This document shows positions 37,364-50,309 of a stretch of DNA of 64,000 nucleotides, one piece after another. The position numbers and the translations under genes were made by a program. Each line of letters begins with the position of its first letter. The first letter of the stretch is position 1. The notes beneath the pieces were generated by a model. The model was not told where the DNA came from. It did no database searches and saw only the letters and a list, made by a program, of their open reading frames with translations. The stretch comes from Echinococcus granulosus (Eukaryota; Platyhelminthes; Cestoda; Cyclophyllidea; Taeniidae), in assembly GCF_000524195.1 (NCBI RefSeq), contig NW_020170415.1:1-64000 (forward strand), written 5' to 3'.

Positions 37364-39138
37364 GAAGAATGAGACCCTACAAGTCAGAGGAGTTTTGAGT
37401 GTGTGCGCTTCACAAACCCTTGGCAGGATTCTTGCTCGCAAATTGGATTCTCATTTTGCGTTCATTTAGCGCTCTTTTTTTTCTCGTTGAGGGAGTCGAT
37501 TTTTAATTACATTTTAATCAGGCAAAAGAGATTTAAAACTAGTGCTAGACTAATTGGAATCAAGTTACACCCTTCCATTATTTTTGGGAAGAATCAACGC
37601 CTTAGCGTGTCAGTGAGCCTCCGTGAACTGTGTGTACATCGCATACCTAGCTGCGCCCATTTACTTTTTACTAGCTGACAGTGAAGTAGTCAGTATGACC
37701 CCCCATTTTGTCGAGGTCACTATTAATTAGAACCTTGCTTGGCGAATCATCGGTCCTGCTCCGTGGGAAGGCGAAAGCTTGATGAGCATCGGATGAGGCA
37801 AACAAAAGTGCTTTGTTGCTGGTCGCACTTGGTAGAGCGCACGCGGTGAACTAACCTGACTTGTCAAAGTAAACTGTCATCCCGTGGTTGAAGTTCACTC
37901 GCCAAAACAGGGGCGGAATATTATCCGAGCATAAAACAGTTTCAGTGAACTATTCCTTGTACCTATTGCATAAATTAAAGAGAACGCGGTAATCTCCCTA
38001 AGTAAATGTAATTATTCTGCCAAACCGGGATTCTATCAAATGGTTAGCAATTTTCACTGTAGATGAACCAAAGTAGCCCCCTAAACTGGGGCCAAGGTCT
38101 GGTAATTTTCACCACCATGATTTCTTACCGAAATCGGCGAATTTGCAACAGCTATTTCACTTAGCCATAGCTAATGACACGATTTTGTCCGGCCGATACT
38201 TTGTTTGGGGCGTGGTCTCTAGGAGTAGGCCTGATGCTTTCGTCGAGTCAAAGCAACCTCTGCCTTATTCCAGCATATTAGAAGAAGTCTATGTTCTTGG
38301 AAGAACTCGTTTATTTGAATTAATACAGCAATCAAACTAAAAAATATCCACTCCTGGCTATTTCATGCTTTAAGTAATAGATGCGGTGATGCCTTATGCC
38401 AAAATCCAAATTTAAGAGGCCGATCATGGAAGCCGCTCTGACGCTACAGGACTCCAAGTAAGGCGCTTTCTCCATGTAGCGGAAACTCATCGACCTATTT
38501 TGCATTCAATACCTCCCACTAACTACTATGCCAAGAGGATTCCTCGAAATCGAAGGGTGGTGTAGTAAAAAGCAACTAACTGATGGGACCATACACAAAT
38601 TCATCGACTTTCTAGACATGCGAATCTTACTGTGCCAACAACAACTCGAAACTATTTAAAAGCAAAATTTGAGCGCGTCAAGAACGCAGACGGACCAGCA
38701 GCTGTTAAGTCGGCGAATGCCGGTCCCAACGCAGTCTCGAAACGGGTGCATTTCTGAGGCACGCCGCAAGCCAAAAGGAATGTTGCATAAAAACATTTGT
38801 AAAGTACAAGCTACTTATAATAGCGTAAAGTAGCACATTAACCAGGTCAAAACAGATAGTCTTATCCATTGCTTAATACTTTTTTCGCTAAATAGCCAAT
38901 CATTAAATGTCTCAACTCAAAGGAATTCACGATTGGTTTAAAATAAAGAAAATTTTATAATGTTTATATTTTTTGTTTAGAACGACTGGTGAACGGCCAT
39001 TGTAGAGGCTAGTCAGCGTTATTGACCAGTTAAATCGATGAAGCGTTTTGCTGTGTGAGTTCTATGGATGTTACTTTATCGATGAATTATTGATCGGTTG
39101 GTCTGTACAGCGAATCAATAACCACTGTATTGGCTAAT
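37364..39138. other. Spacer and 5' flank of ONECUT gene
   Basis: No supported gene. A plus-strand frame at 38143-38340 starts at TTG and has no recognisable motif. The region just before 39139 probably contains the 5' UTR, with a CTGTACAG acceptor-like site near 39102-39109. Confidence 0.4.
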
Positions 39139-41672
39139 ATGGATAATCGTCACCTGTTAAATAACCACAATGAACTGATCCCCAACGGACGCACTTCCAT
39201 GCCTGTTGCGCCACACAAAGAAGCTTCACTGGAGTCTATTTTTGTCACTGACTCGCGGACAACTCCAACGTTAATTTCTACTCCAATGAACGTCAAAATT
39301 ACCGCGGAAGGTTTGAAAATGGAACCTGGACTTGAGGCTCAACTGGCTGGATTGCAGACCTCGACTTGTGGACCTGTTGCAATGGCTTCTCTACCTATTA
39401 GTGCCCTAAATTCAAGTGAAAAGCTGAACGTTCAAGTGAGTGATTTGGAAAATATTCCTATCTTGAACCCCATTGATGGACGTACCGTGGATTTACAATC
39501 CTTGGCTGCCAACAGCCAATCCATACCCGGCGTTCAAATGGTGAAACTCACTCTTATCAACTGTGGTGACCAACAGACAATTTTGTTGACGACCCCTTCT
39601 GGACCACTGAGTGGTTGGGACCAGTCAGCAGACGGTCTTACCATCACAATTCCCGAAAATCTTTTGGGTGGAAATGATCTTAACCTAGCTGGACTGTCTA
39701 CTGTACCAGTTGCTAGCATCCCCCAATCACAACCGCCTGTACTTGAACCCGAACCTTCTGGGATTTCCGATAAGGTGAACTATGCTACGATCACCTCTCT
39801 ACCTCCCATCACCTCGGTGTCCGACAAGCTGTACGCACAAAAAGTCCCAACCAGTGCCCCGTCGATGGTCGACGCTACTCAAAACTACGCCCTTCAAGAT
39901 CTTGTCCCCCTCCTTACAAGCAATGGTGATAAAACGAAATTGCTGGATAAGACAGCTCCCAGTTCCAGTGTTTTCCAGACCAACACAGCTGACTTCTTCC
40001 AAACTCCCACTGTACCCATCACTCTCAATCTACCTGCTGAATCCTCTGTTTCTCTAGTGGACTATGCTACAACGGAACTTAAAATCGCTCGACCCATAAG
40101 TCCAGGTATTCCCCTTATTTCGTTTCCTGTTTAAGTCAAACCATCAATTGTGTCTTGGTATTACCCATTTTGTCGTTTTGCAGATGACCCTAGTCCACCT
40201 AGTAACAATGCCGATAATCTGAGTGACGCAGATCGTGAGACCATGAGTCCCGGAATCGATTGTACAGAAATAAACACAAGGGTAATTTTGGTTTAGTCGG
40301 TCACTATTTCTCACTTCCTTGATAGGAACTGGCACTACAGATCAGCAGTGAATTGAAACGGTACAGTATTCCTCAGGCGGTATTTGCTCAAAAGATACTT
40401 CACAGAAGTCAGGGTACCCTCTCCGACCTTTTGAGGAATCCCAAGCCCTGGAGTAAGCTGAAATCCGGCCGCGAGACCTTTAAGCGAATGTGGAAGTGGT
40501 TACACGAACCACAGCCTCAACGCATGGCCGAACTCAAAGCGGCAAGTAAGTGACCACATTTATCTGCTAAGCCTCCTCTAGCTACCGAAACGGAAATTTA
40601 TCCTCCAAAGCGCAAGTCCAGTGAAGTAAAGCCGGGTGAAGAAAAGTCGGCCAAAAGACCTCGTCTCGTCTTCACGGATATTCAACGGCGAACACTTCAT
40701 GCCATCTTCAAGGAGACAAAAAGACCCAGTAAAGAGATGCAGGTAACTATAGCCCAGCAGTTAGACCTCGAGGTCTCTACTGTGGCCAACTTCTTCATGA
40801 ATGCTCGCAGACGATCTGTGGATAAGTGGCAGGATGATAATGAGGTTCGACAAAATGATTCTCCCTCGCCATCACACAGTGTCGATGACACTTCGCCCAC
40901 GCAGCCCTCTCAGGCCACTTCCAACTCTCAACCTCCCAATCTGCACGCAGTATCCGTCTCCTCTGCTTCTTCCAACGATCCACTGTTGGCCTCCCAAGTC
41001 CTTCCTTCTGACAGTCTGCAGGATAATCCTCTACTCTCATCAGGCGCCGCAACCGGCGTTGATTTCTCGGACTCTCCGGCTCCGCCTAGTCTGACTCCCG
41101 ACACCGTAGTGACTAGTAGTCTCACTCTGGCTGGTGGCGATCTGCCCACTCAAGTTCCAGTTTCTGGTGGCATTCTCGTCACAACCTCCGCTCCCTCGGA
41201 CACAAACTCTACTACTGCTGTTCCCCAGCTGCTCACGCATTCAATGCAGCTGCTTCCTGGCGCACAGAGCGCCATCCTTATCAACACTCCTCTGGACACA
41301 GGAGCTTGTGGAGGTGGGAGGGATGATCAAAGTACCGCCACAGCCAATGCTGCTACTGCCTGTTTGATCTCGGGGCTACCGGTTTCTTTGGACTCACTTT
41401 CTCTCCCCCCTGCTCTCTTCCCGACCCCCTCCAGCGCCTCCGGCCCAACTCTCTTCCGAACTGAACCAGCTGCAGATTCGCCAAATCCGGGGCTCGTCCT
41501 ACCTTCCGCTTCCACGCTCATTGGCCACGATAGAGGGGTACAATCCTCTGGAACAGGAGCAACGACGGTCACTACGACGACGGCAGTCCCCTTGCGACAA
41601 ATTAAGCAGGAGAGTCCCATGGCTGCCGGACCTCCCACACATGTGGCGATTCCTATTAACCCGAAGAAGTAG
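39139..41672 (+). CDS. ONECUT: ONECUT transcription factor (cut domain and homeodomain)
   Basis: Exons 39139-40105, 40184-40281, 40326-40545 and 40582-41672 give 791 aa in one frame. ONECUT/HNF6 factors bind DNA through one cut domain plus a divergent homeodomain and act in neural and endodermal differentiation. The cut domain is about residues 355-428 (ELKRYSIPQAVFAQKIL; SDLLRNPKPWSKLKSGRETF; MWKWLHEPQPQRMAEL). The homeodomain is about 453-512 (RPRLVFTDIQRRTLHAIFKE; VANFFMNARRRSVDKW) with the ONECUT-specific Phe48/Met50 pair in helix 3. The long N-terminus and the Ser/Pro/Thr-rich C-terminal tail (about 280 aa) are low-complexity and probably regulatory. The start is the first ATG after an in-frame upstream TTG. 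Introns are 78, 44 and 36 nt. Confidence 0.95.
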
Positions 41673-41876
41673 GCCGGGTGCCAAAGGAGGCATTCATTCA
41701 CTCATCTATACTCACCTCCGCTCATGTTGTTCTCTATTTTCTAATGATGCCGATGCTCTATTTATCGTCTGCGATCGTCCGTGTGTACGCATAACGCGTG
41801 TGCACGATCTATTTCATCAACGTATGTGCAATACATGTTTCTCTCAAGCATTCATTCGCTAACGGTGTTCGCCTTT

Positions 41877-41889
41877 CCCCCCCCCCCCC
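41877..41889 (+). repeat. Poly-C run in the ONECUT 3' flank
   Basis: Thirteen consecutive C bases, followed by a CT-rich stretch. It lies about 205 bp after the ONECUT stop codon, within the probable 3' UTR. Length may vary between individuals or be a sequencing artefact. Confidence 0.8.
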
Positions 41890-42343
41890 TCTCTTGTACA
41901 GTTAAGGGTCTACCATCCTCCCTGTCCCCTTCATCGTGTTGATTGTTCGAGCTGACTTGTAAACAGATCATGAAAACCCATTCCTTTACCACGATTACTG
42001 CTGGTTTTATGCGTATGTATTGTATCTCCTTCCAGGTTTATTAACCATTCTTGAACAAAGCAATAGTGTATATTCAGCGCTCTTTTTTCGCGCTTTGTAC
42101 TTGTGTAATATTACTGCTTGTCCCACCGACCTTCTCCGTCTCTCCCCTTTTTCCATCATCATCATCTGTGCCCCATATCACCCATGCACCCGTTTTTTCC
42201 CTTCCACCTTGGATTTTTGAGCGATGCCACTACAATTTTGGCGACTACACTTTTGTGTGTTAGCACGGTCTCTACTTTCATTTATTTCAATCTGAGCTTG
42301 CTTTGTCTTATATTGAAAGAAAAGAAACCCGACTCAAATGTGA

Positions 42344-42694
42344 AGTCTTGCGTATGCCTTTCTCAAGACTAGTTGTCCCCTGGAGGGTATCGGTTTTCTG
42401 ATCTTGCATTCCGTGTTGGATGTTTTGCGTCCGGATGAGACTGGCACTCTGAATCCTCTAGCCGTGAAATTTTAGGATTTTACCTTCTTAGGCATTTATG
42501 CAGTCAGTAATGGGAACAGAACATTTGCTACCGTGCCTCGTGTTTTATTTTTTCATCAGGAAGTTGCATGCACTGCTCAGTATCTGTTTATCTCGGTGCT
42601 GCTGAACTCAACCGATCTGTTCGCGACAATTCGTGCGGACATTTACACCAAGCTAGCGGATGACGCCTCGCTGTGTGATTTTGGACTTGGATAA
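42344..42694 (+). CDS. Possible orphan gene end (two coding-like exons)
   Basis: A block at 42560-42694 follows a strong TTTTTTCATCAG acceptor and stays open for 44 codons to a TAA. It reads like protein (CTAQYLFISVLLNSTDLF, TKLADDASLCDFGLG). Upstream, 42344-42463 is open in a frame (GIGFLILHSVLDVLRPDE) that ends at a GTGAAA donor-like site and joins the second block in phase 0. No start codon or recognised domain is visible. It could be an alternative or downstream exon of the ONECUT transcript, the end of an unknown gene, or chance. Confidence 0.25.
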
Positions 42695-45599
42695 AATTAG
42701 GGTTACACGAGTATGTGGTGCTGTAATGAGCGGGTTAGACAACCTAACCATTGTTGATGGAATCAACGCATGCTGCTTAGTTTGGCAATCACCCCTCAAT
42801 CGTAGCCCCTTCAGCCGTCAGAACTACCGCCTCTAGCAACAAGGGCTTACGCATTCTGAGGAACAAAAACTTTTGATTGTATTTGACTGTAGGATGGTGT
42901 CTAATGGTTTTGGAGCGATGCAGAGAATTACTTGGTGCTAAAATTGGCAGGTGCTACAGACTAGTGCGTGGGCGCGATGTGCACCCACTGAGGCAGTCAG
43001 ACGACACCAATGACAAGCAGACTCTCAAAAAATGCTTTAAGTGGGTGCACTCGGTACACCCAAACTTCATACTTCTAATCGAATAACTTTAAAACAGTAC
43101 AACCATTAGATGGAGAAATGTTGATAAATCACGTCTTCTCTCAGGTGGCCAAGAAAGTTTGGGTGATGTTTCTCAGACCTCGAAGTCATGACTTGTTGTA
43201 ACCTGCGTAGACGTGTCAAACTCGTATACATAGACATGCCGTTGTTCTATCGCATAATCTCTACTTTTTCCACCCATCCACCACATCCATATGATGCATG
43301 TGATTGGGGTTTGTCTGCTTTGCGAACCCACTTTGTCCGTCTCAATAATACCCAGGCCAGCTTCTTGCACGACTTCATGTGTAGCATAGTAGGTGGTAAA
43401 GGAATTTACTGCCCAGGGGTGGTTGAAACATTTGATTATCGTGACGAAGCACGCGAAAGCGGGTGCATCATGTTGACAAATAGCCGCCATAGTTGATGGG
43501 AATAGAGAGAGGTGTCTGTGGCGCCACTGATTCCAATGATTGGCGGTTGGCGTGTTATCAAAACCATGTTTACACCTGCATCACCTCGGCAGGGGTGGTA
43601 GGGGCCACTTAGAAAATGGGCCTCACCCCCATGCTATGCGTTTGAATATGATCGTAAGCTCAAAGTATCGAAGCGCTGCTAACCTGTCCTTCACTTCTCT
43701 TTTTGGACCCCCAAAAATACATCACGCATTCTAGATCATTTACCAACTGACGAACTAGACGATTAATTTAGCGGTTAGCTGGTTGATTGACAAACTAACT
43801 TGTGACCAGAATTGGGTTTTGTGATTTCCTATTACAACATTCGCTAAGTCAAAGAACATCACACCGGCTTTCTCCAAACAACCTACTCACTACCCACCTC
43901 AAAAATTCTAAGCTACGCACCACTTCATTCACAGATGGCCAGCCATGCGTTTGTGTGCGTGTTTGTGTCTGCAGACGACAAGGGACAATATTAATCAGTC
44001 GTGAAAGATTAAACTATTGTAGGTGAGGTCCATCCACCTGGAGCGAAAAAAACTAGGTATTGAAGAAGAGCCTCCTCTTCTTGAGTACGGCCAAAATCAG
44101 TCAACTCTGTTAGTTGCAAGGAGGACACCAACGGACAAAGCAAACTACAAAACTGGCCCGTGGGAAGATGTGCACATCAGCTTGGGTGGGGAAGGCGAAG
44201 TGAGTGAGGGAACTAGGTGACACCGATATCTTCCCGTTCTCAATCTCTTCCTCATGCTCATCCTCCGTATTCTTATTGTTCATTTTTTTCATCCCGTCTT
44301 GGTAGCCCTCTCTACACTAGATGGTCACACATCAAAAGGATTGGATAGTTAGGAAGTACGAGTGAGGTATAAATGGATAAGGGAGGACTGAAACCTTCCT
44401 AAGCTTTTGGGGACAAAGCCTGTCAGAGAAGAGCTATTCACATCACAGTTGTTTTGCTTGGTTATTTAACATCTAATGCAAAAAATGCAAGACCTTACTT
44501 GGATTCTCTACAATTAAGCAAGACGACATGCATCCATGAGTGGTTGTGCTCAGGCTGTTGAATGCTTTACCGTCATTCGTGTCGCACGAGCAAGTAGCTG
44601 AGGTTGTGATTTTTCGATTTGATTAAGCAATATTCTATAAGGCATTGGTTTGTAGAGAGGGAAACATCTCGAGCCCTTTTCCGTGGCTCAACTGTTAATG
44701 AACACTGTGTTTAATTTCTTATTTTTGCACGTTTCGTTAGAAAAGAAAGCTAAATTCTGTCATTAAATGGGGATATTTTACTCACTTACAGTAATGAGGA
44801 AAATGTTAAGTGGATTTCCTTTTAGGACGTTTGCAAAGGCAATCCTAGCGGAAAGCCGCTTACCTATTCCGGAATGGAATCAGTTGGCATGGCCTTGTCG
44901 ACCATTTTAGCTGGTGTTCAATAACTTAGAAATGCAATTATCTACAGACCAGGAAACTGTTATATCTAGTTTACTTTTTTAAAATTAAACGGATCTGCCT
45001 ATAACACGACTTTGTACAACCAAGTACTAGGACATAACTATGGATTCGCCACACATATGCGAGACCGAGGGGAGCGAAGAAAATCGAGGTGCCACATAGG
45101 TGACATTATTAACAAAAGTGTCAATGTAGCGCTCAAGCAACCTTCTCTCTTAATTATGTATGCATCTGCAATAAACTCGCCGTTTGAGTATGAGATGCTT
45201 TGGCGCAAAAGTGGATTTGCAAATTCCTTAGCCACTTGATAAACAAGCATGCAAAAGTCTTGCATTGGAAAAGTCATTTATCAACACTTCGTAATCACTA
45301 GGCTAGCATTTTGCTGATGGACATATGAAGGAGGCATAACTTGTCTGTACAAAGAAGAAGCGTTCGCAAACGCACCCTGAACTGAATCCACTCCTACTGT
45401 TTTAAGGTGGTCTTTGTGGGACTGCCATTGTAATACGATTGTTTGTATCTAATTGGGGAGAAGTGGTCAGTAAGCACGAGCGTCTTGGCGGATCAAATGC
45501 TATCGGCTCCCGAGGGAGAACTTACAGTGAACAGGCTTAAGCGAGATGACTGTGTAATACCTTAGATGCTTAACTCTCGATTTTGGTGGCAAACCATTT
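42695..45599. other. Gene-poor spacer
   Basis: No supported gene. Frames such as 43188-43496 (+) and 44023-44220 (+) begin at non-ATG codons or lack splice support. A G/T-rich tract (TGTGTGCGTGTTTGTGTCTG) occurs at 43953-43972. Confidence 0.4.
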
Positions 45600-45755
45600 A
45601 GGGGTCCATCATTATACTCTTACCGGGCGGTTTGATCTTCAGATCATACTAGTGGCCTCCAGCCCTTCTGTGGGTCAACAATACATATTTTACACGACCA
45701 TTTTGCCTTCTATGATCTTCAAGGACATCTCGACGTGGTACAATCTATACCTTTC
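45600..45755 (-). mobile_element. Partial LTR-like copy of the TRIM-like repeat
   Basis: The minus strand shows the family landmarks CTTGAAGATCATAGAAGG, an AATATGTATTGTTGACCCAC segment and AGAAGGGCTGGAGGCCACTA. The start and the far end are degraded. Confidence 0.5.
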
Positions 45756-45844
45756 TACTCGTTACTACCCATCAAAGCATGTCCTGGTCCAACTCGTCTG
45801 AGGTAGAGAAGAGGAACATCAAGCCTATTGCACCTGCTATACCC

Positions 45845-46010
45845 CATGGTCGCTGATACCATGACCTTTGTAAAAAACGAAGCTTAAATAAAGAAGAAAA
45901 TGCTAGGGGGAAGATGTATTGCCGAAGTAGGGAAGGGCCGAGGACACTACGGGCATGGTCCAGGGACCATACCACCCTCTGAAAGTACAAAAGCGGAGTT
46001 TTTTTATTAT
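45845..46010 (+). mobile_element. Degraded LTR-like copy of the TRIM-like repeat
   Basis: Plus-strand landmarks are GAAGATGTATTGCCGAAGTA, GGGAAGGGCCGAGGACACTA, GGCATGGTCC and GTACAAAAGCGGAG. It lies head-to-head with the copy at 45600-45755, about 90 bp away. Confidence 0.5.
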
Positions 46011-47009
46011 TTTGCTACTTGAGACCATCTTTTTTGATTCCCTTCTGTAAAATCCTTTTACATCCACTTTACTTATGATAAGACTACACCACCACTAAAG
46101 TTTAACCATCATTCGGGACCTTGAGAATCAACTGCACCCACAAGCTGGTAGCATCTCCCTGTTATTAACATCTCATTAAGTCGGGTTGGGTAAACCTGTG
46201 TTTTAGAAAGTGATGCAATGCAAATTAGCCACTATGAAATTGAAAACAACGATTTTTTTGAGGGAAATCAACAAGAGTTTCCCAAAAGGAAGGTAAACAC
46301 AATAGGGATTTTATCCCTTCTTCACTGTCAAAGCTACAAACAGTGGGTCAGTTTATGTATTTTCCTAGCGAATTCCCTCTGTTTTATTTTGTGTAAAAAA
46401 GAATACCTACCGCCTCGTCAATTTTTTTAAATAACCGTTTTATACAGAAACTTTCACGCTCGTTCTTTCGTGTGTTACGTATAACCACGAGTGAGATAAT
46501 CAGATTCACCCATGGTTTTTCACTTTTTTTTGTCATGGGACCACCTTAATCTAGTAACTCGTTGAGGTCTCAGAGAAAATTGTGAGAATTTTCATGGCAT
46601 TGAGGGCATTAACCAAAAGGTTTCTTCATACCTAACTTATAACCTCGAAAGGATACATATACCTATGAGTTGAATGATAAAGTTCAGTTTGCTTCAACTT
46701 TCGTAAATAAATAAGTAATTTTAGCAGAACCCGGATTGTTATTTTGGAAACTATAATCACTGGTAGTCATGAGACATACCCCATGAAAAACATTTGTGAT
46801 TAAAAGCATTTGTTGGAACAATTTCCATTTTGAGAAAAGAATCCACGAGGTCAAATCGTGCTAGCAATCATGGAGGCCATATTCTCTACTTTCAATGATG
46901 CAATTGCCGTGTCATTTAGCTTTTACTCGCTCCTCAGCTTGAAGGAAAATAAATCAGGTTCCGAGGTCATAACTTGCAAACTTGACAACTGTCTCCAAAA
47001 AATATTGTG
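46011..47009. other. Spacer without a supported gene
   Basis: AT-rich DNA with short chance frames only. Confidence 0.4.
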
Positions 47010-47212
47010 TTTACTGTTGAGTCGAGAGTCTTTCTTGAAGACAAAAGGAGACAACACCCGGGCAGATTATGTATTACCAATGTACGGAAGGGCTGGGGAG
47101 CCACTGACATGGCCTGGAGGCCGTGACGCTCAATGGAACTGCAAAGGTGGAGCCTTAAATACCCACAAAATCAAAAAGGGAGAGTTGAACAAGTAACCCA
47201 AGCAGTACCTTA
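47010..47212 (+). mobile_element. LTR-like copy of the TRIM-like repeat
   Basis: Landmarks in order are GAGTCTTTCTTGAAGACAAA, GGAGACAACACCCGGGCAG, ATTATGTATTACCAATGTAC, GGAAGGGCTGGGGAGCCACT, GACATGGCCTGGAGG and a GGAGCCTTAAATACCCAC end. A weak trace of interior sequence (AACCCCAACTGG) may follow at about 47250. Confidence 0.65.
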
Positions 47213-49390
47213 CATCCCAAACATCGTTTGCTATTTGATCGAAAACCCCAACTGGGGCAGGCATCAGCACTAGAAGTGATTAAATGCTTCGCTTTTACAC
47301 CGTGAGGCCTCTGCCGGCTAGCCCACAATGCGGCACAGACAGAAACGTGACGGCAATTTGCTCCAAGGCGGGACTCGTCACTACTCAGGTCACACCTGAT
47401 GAGTCACCTCGGGTTAAATAGGTGCGTAAACTGCGGGGTGGACCTACACCGCCCACTTCGGCTGGTCCCCCCAACTGGAGCAATTGTCAACTTCTGCGGA
47501 CCTGGCAAACAAGAACTGCATTTTTATCACCTGAGGTCGGTGAACTAAACCATGTTGTTGTCGGTTGAATGCATCTAAGGCTTTAAAATGCGGTATGAGC
47601 CTGAAAGAAGGGATTGGCTGATTTGCTAACCGCAGTCATTCCCTCCTTACCACCATTGGCGCTTGCATGTGTGAAACCAAGAATATGAAAAGTGTGATAG
47701 TAATCACCATCATCAGTACTGAGTTCGGAGAGCGGCACTGTTTAATACCGACCAGCAGGTTATATGCATTAGGCCTGGAGGCTGAAAGGGCAAGATATAC
47801 TACAGCATACCTTAAGCTACTTTTAATGAGAATCCGATTGCAAACTGAAATGCCTGCATTAACACTTTCGTTGTTAGCAAAGATTTTGTTATCTTGTCCC
47901 GGTGTTACGAAGAAGTGACGTTTTCCCTCGGTTTAGTTGCAACAAATAGTGTTGTAAGTTAGTCAGTTGGGTTTAAGACAAGCAAAAATGGATGCGGGGT
48001 GAAGCTCCAGACCCGAGAACAACCACACTTCCAGTTCCTTATCGATACTAGATTAAAACAGTATTGCTCCTAGACCGTGCCGATTGATCCGCTTCCGCAA
48101 TTTTTGCCTGGATCTCACCAGGCTTCCAACCAGATACGCAGTAGATAGGTGTGGCTTTTTCGACCAACGTGAGTAAGCCTGAGGGAGCATAGGGAGTGCA
48201 CACGCCTGAAAGGTGGGTAGTGGGGAATGCCGAAAATAGTCTAAATTTACGTATCGGCGAACCCCCGTTGCGGGTAATTTTAGCAACAACTGACCTTTAC
48301 CTTCAAATTGTTATTGGTTCACCTCGAGTGCCTCTCTGCTTGGCATGAACCAATCAGGAGAGAGCAGCCGAGAGCACGGATCTCTAGGTTTAGCGATTGG
48401 CCATCAGAAGGCGCTTCTAGAGGATCAAAAAGGAACACTTCCCCAGTCGGCAGGCCACCCCACCAGTAAGTGTTGCAGGATTACCAGAAAATTTTGGTTG
48501 ATACTACAATTAGAAACTACTGGAAACATTTCTTACTCTCCAGCCCTTAGCCAACAAATACCAAGGAAATGGTTATAAAAGTCTGTTAGGAAGATGTCAC
48601 TTTGGAAAGCCCATGCACGTTCCCAGTCCGAAAAGGCGAATTGACTTGTAGATCTTAAAAGCGTTATCGGCATATCTCAAATAAATTACAACTCGCTTTT
48701 AGTTACTTCTCTTTTCGGGGTGATTTGAGCCATCTAAAAGTAATCACACAAATGTGAGTTTTCTCACGGGATTGGCGACCAAGACGATCACACAGACTGA
48801 AGGTGCGCACAAGCACCACCTCCACTTTCATTGCCAGTGAGACGTTGGTATTGATTCCTCGGAAGGTTTTTTGCGACAAAAAACGCGGCTGTCGATGCAT
48901 TAGGAGGAGAATTTAAAGGGCACAAATAATTATAATTTGACCTTATGCCACCTTCCAATAAGAGGTTTGCTCTTCAATTCGGTGAAAAAATTGGCTGAAA
49001 ACGGGCGCTTCAGCACACCCCTAAAAACTATGAGTCATCCCCTTTGTCCCAGCCATATCCCAACGTTACTCCACTTGGGACGTCCTACATTACTGAGTTA
49101 GAGTATACCCTCTCCGGCTTTAGGCCGAGTTTAAAACGAAGGTTTTTGTCGTACCCTAGGAAAGATTGAATACACCGCAGGTACGTGTTATCTATAAGGA
49201 GAGGGGGACGCTTCTCTATAAATAGGCCCTTGATGCAATGTTGTGGTGAGCCATAAGTTTCCGCGATTTAATCTTGTCGACTGAATTAATGGATGCGCAA
49301 TGAAGGATGTGCAAGCGGAAAAATCCAGACTTCCACAAACAGATGTAACTACAAGTTTAAAAACTAAAAAACTGGTACCAAATCACACCT
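47213..49390. other. Gene-poor spacer
   Basis: No supported gene. Frames present (48345-48578 +, 48053-48289 -) show no motif or splice partners. The right end is the 3' flank of the orphan minus-strand gene; no AATAAA-type signal was identified with confidence. Confidence 0.4.
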
Positions 49391-50309
49391 TTATATCTCC
49401 GTAACATGGTTGATCCGTTTTTCGGCGCCAACAAACGCTTGCCTACACCGTATTGCCTCCTCCTCCTCTTCTTTCTGCTGTTCCCTCGATAGCATGATAA
49501 TCTTTTTATTCCCCTCTGGAGGTAGCATATCCACAGCCCCAAAGAGGATCTCATACAGTCGATAGAGAACATCATATTCAGCTTTCAGCTTCTCAATCGC
49601 GTTTCGGTAATCCGTCACACAGTCCCGATAATCACAATAGAGGCACAAGCAAACTTTATAGGCATATGTGAACGGCCACAGTTTCACCCACATTGACTGC
49701 CCCTCCAGATGTTGAACAAGTCGCTTTCTGATAATTTCCAGCCTCATTTTCGCCTCTTCTTTATCTTCCCTTCTATAGGATTCCAATGACGTCGTGTTCT
49801 CGTCCACAGAGGGGCATACTATAGGTGTAACCTTGATACGATCTGGATCAAGGAGAGGTGGCAACCCACTTATTGTTGGAGGGGGCTCATGTAGAGAGAA
49901 TAAAACCTTGTCAGACTCATTTCCTTTCACGTCCTCCTCCACCTTCAAAGCCGCCTTGCACACCGGTCTTACCCACGTGGCGTGAAAGAGGTTGGTGTAG
50001 TCGCGATGGACGGCTATGTACTCCATGTATAGCTTGTCAAACGCGGATATAATGGGTTGAAGGTACTCCGCGAAGGAACAGGTGGCCCCGCAGGCGCACG
50101 GAAAGGGCACCTTCTTATTCCTGTTCATAGCCCTCTTATACTCGCGTTCCTCTTTGAGCACCTCAGCAACTACATCCCACACGGCTTGACGATAATATTC
50201 GTCTGATTCTGGATCAACTCGATGACGTTTGAATAGATTGATCAACTTTAATGTCTAAATTCAGGAAAAGTACGGACTAATAAACAATCTATTGTACTCT
50301 ACTGCGCAT
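49391..50309 (-). CDS. Orphan protein, charged and cysteine-containing
   Basis: A long minus-strand exon, 49391-50254, is open for 287 codons after a CTGAATTTAG acceptor. A candidate first exon, ATG CGC AGT AGA at 50298-50309, joins it in phase across a 43-nt intron, giving 291 aa. I do not recognise the family. The protein is highly charged and mostly helical in pattern. It has a Cys cluster near residue 55 (FPCACGATCSF), a second at about 200 (KVCLCLYCDYRDC) and a Glu-rich segment near the C-terminus (REQQKEEEEEAIRCRQAF). There is no signal peptide or membrane span. It is divergent from mitochondrial HSP70, with about 860 bp between the starts. The long open frame and codon pattern make it very likely a gene; the start is tentative. 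Confidence 0.7.

Noticed and set aside
37821..37850. tRNA-like D-arm (TTGGTAGAGCGCACGCGGTGAA)
   Set aside because: No matching acceptor stem, anticodon arm or GGTTCGA-type T-arm in the next 60 bases.
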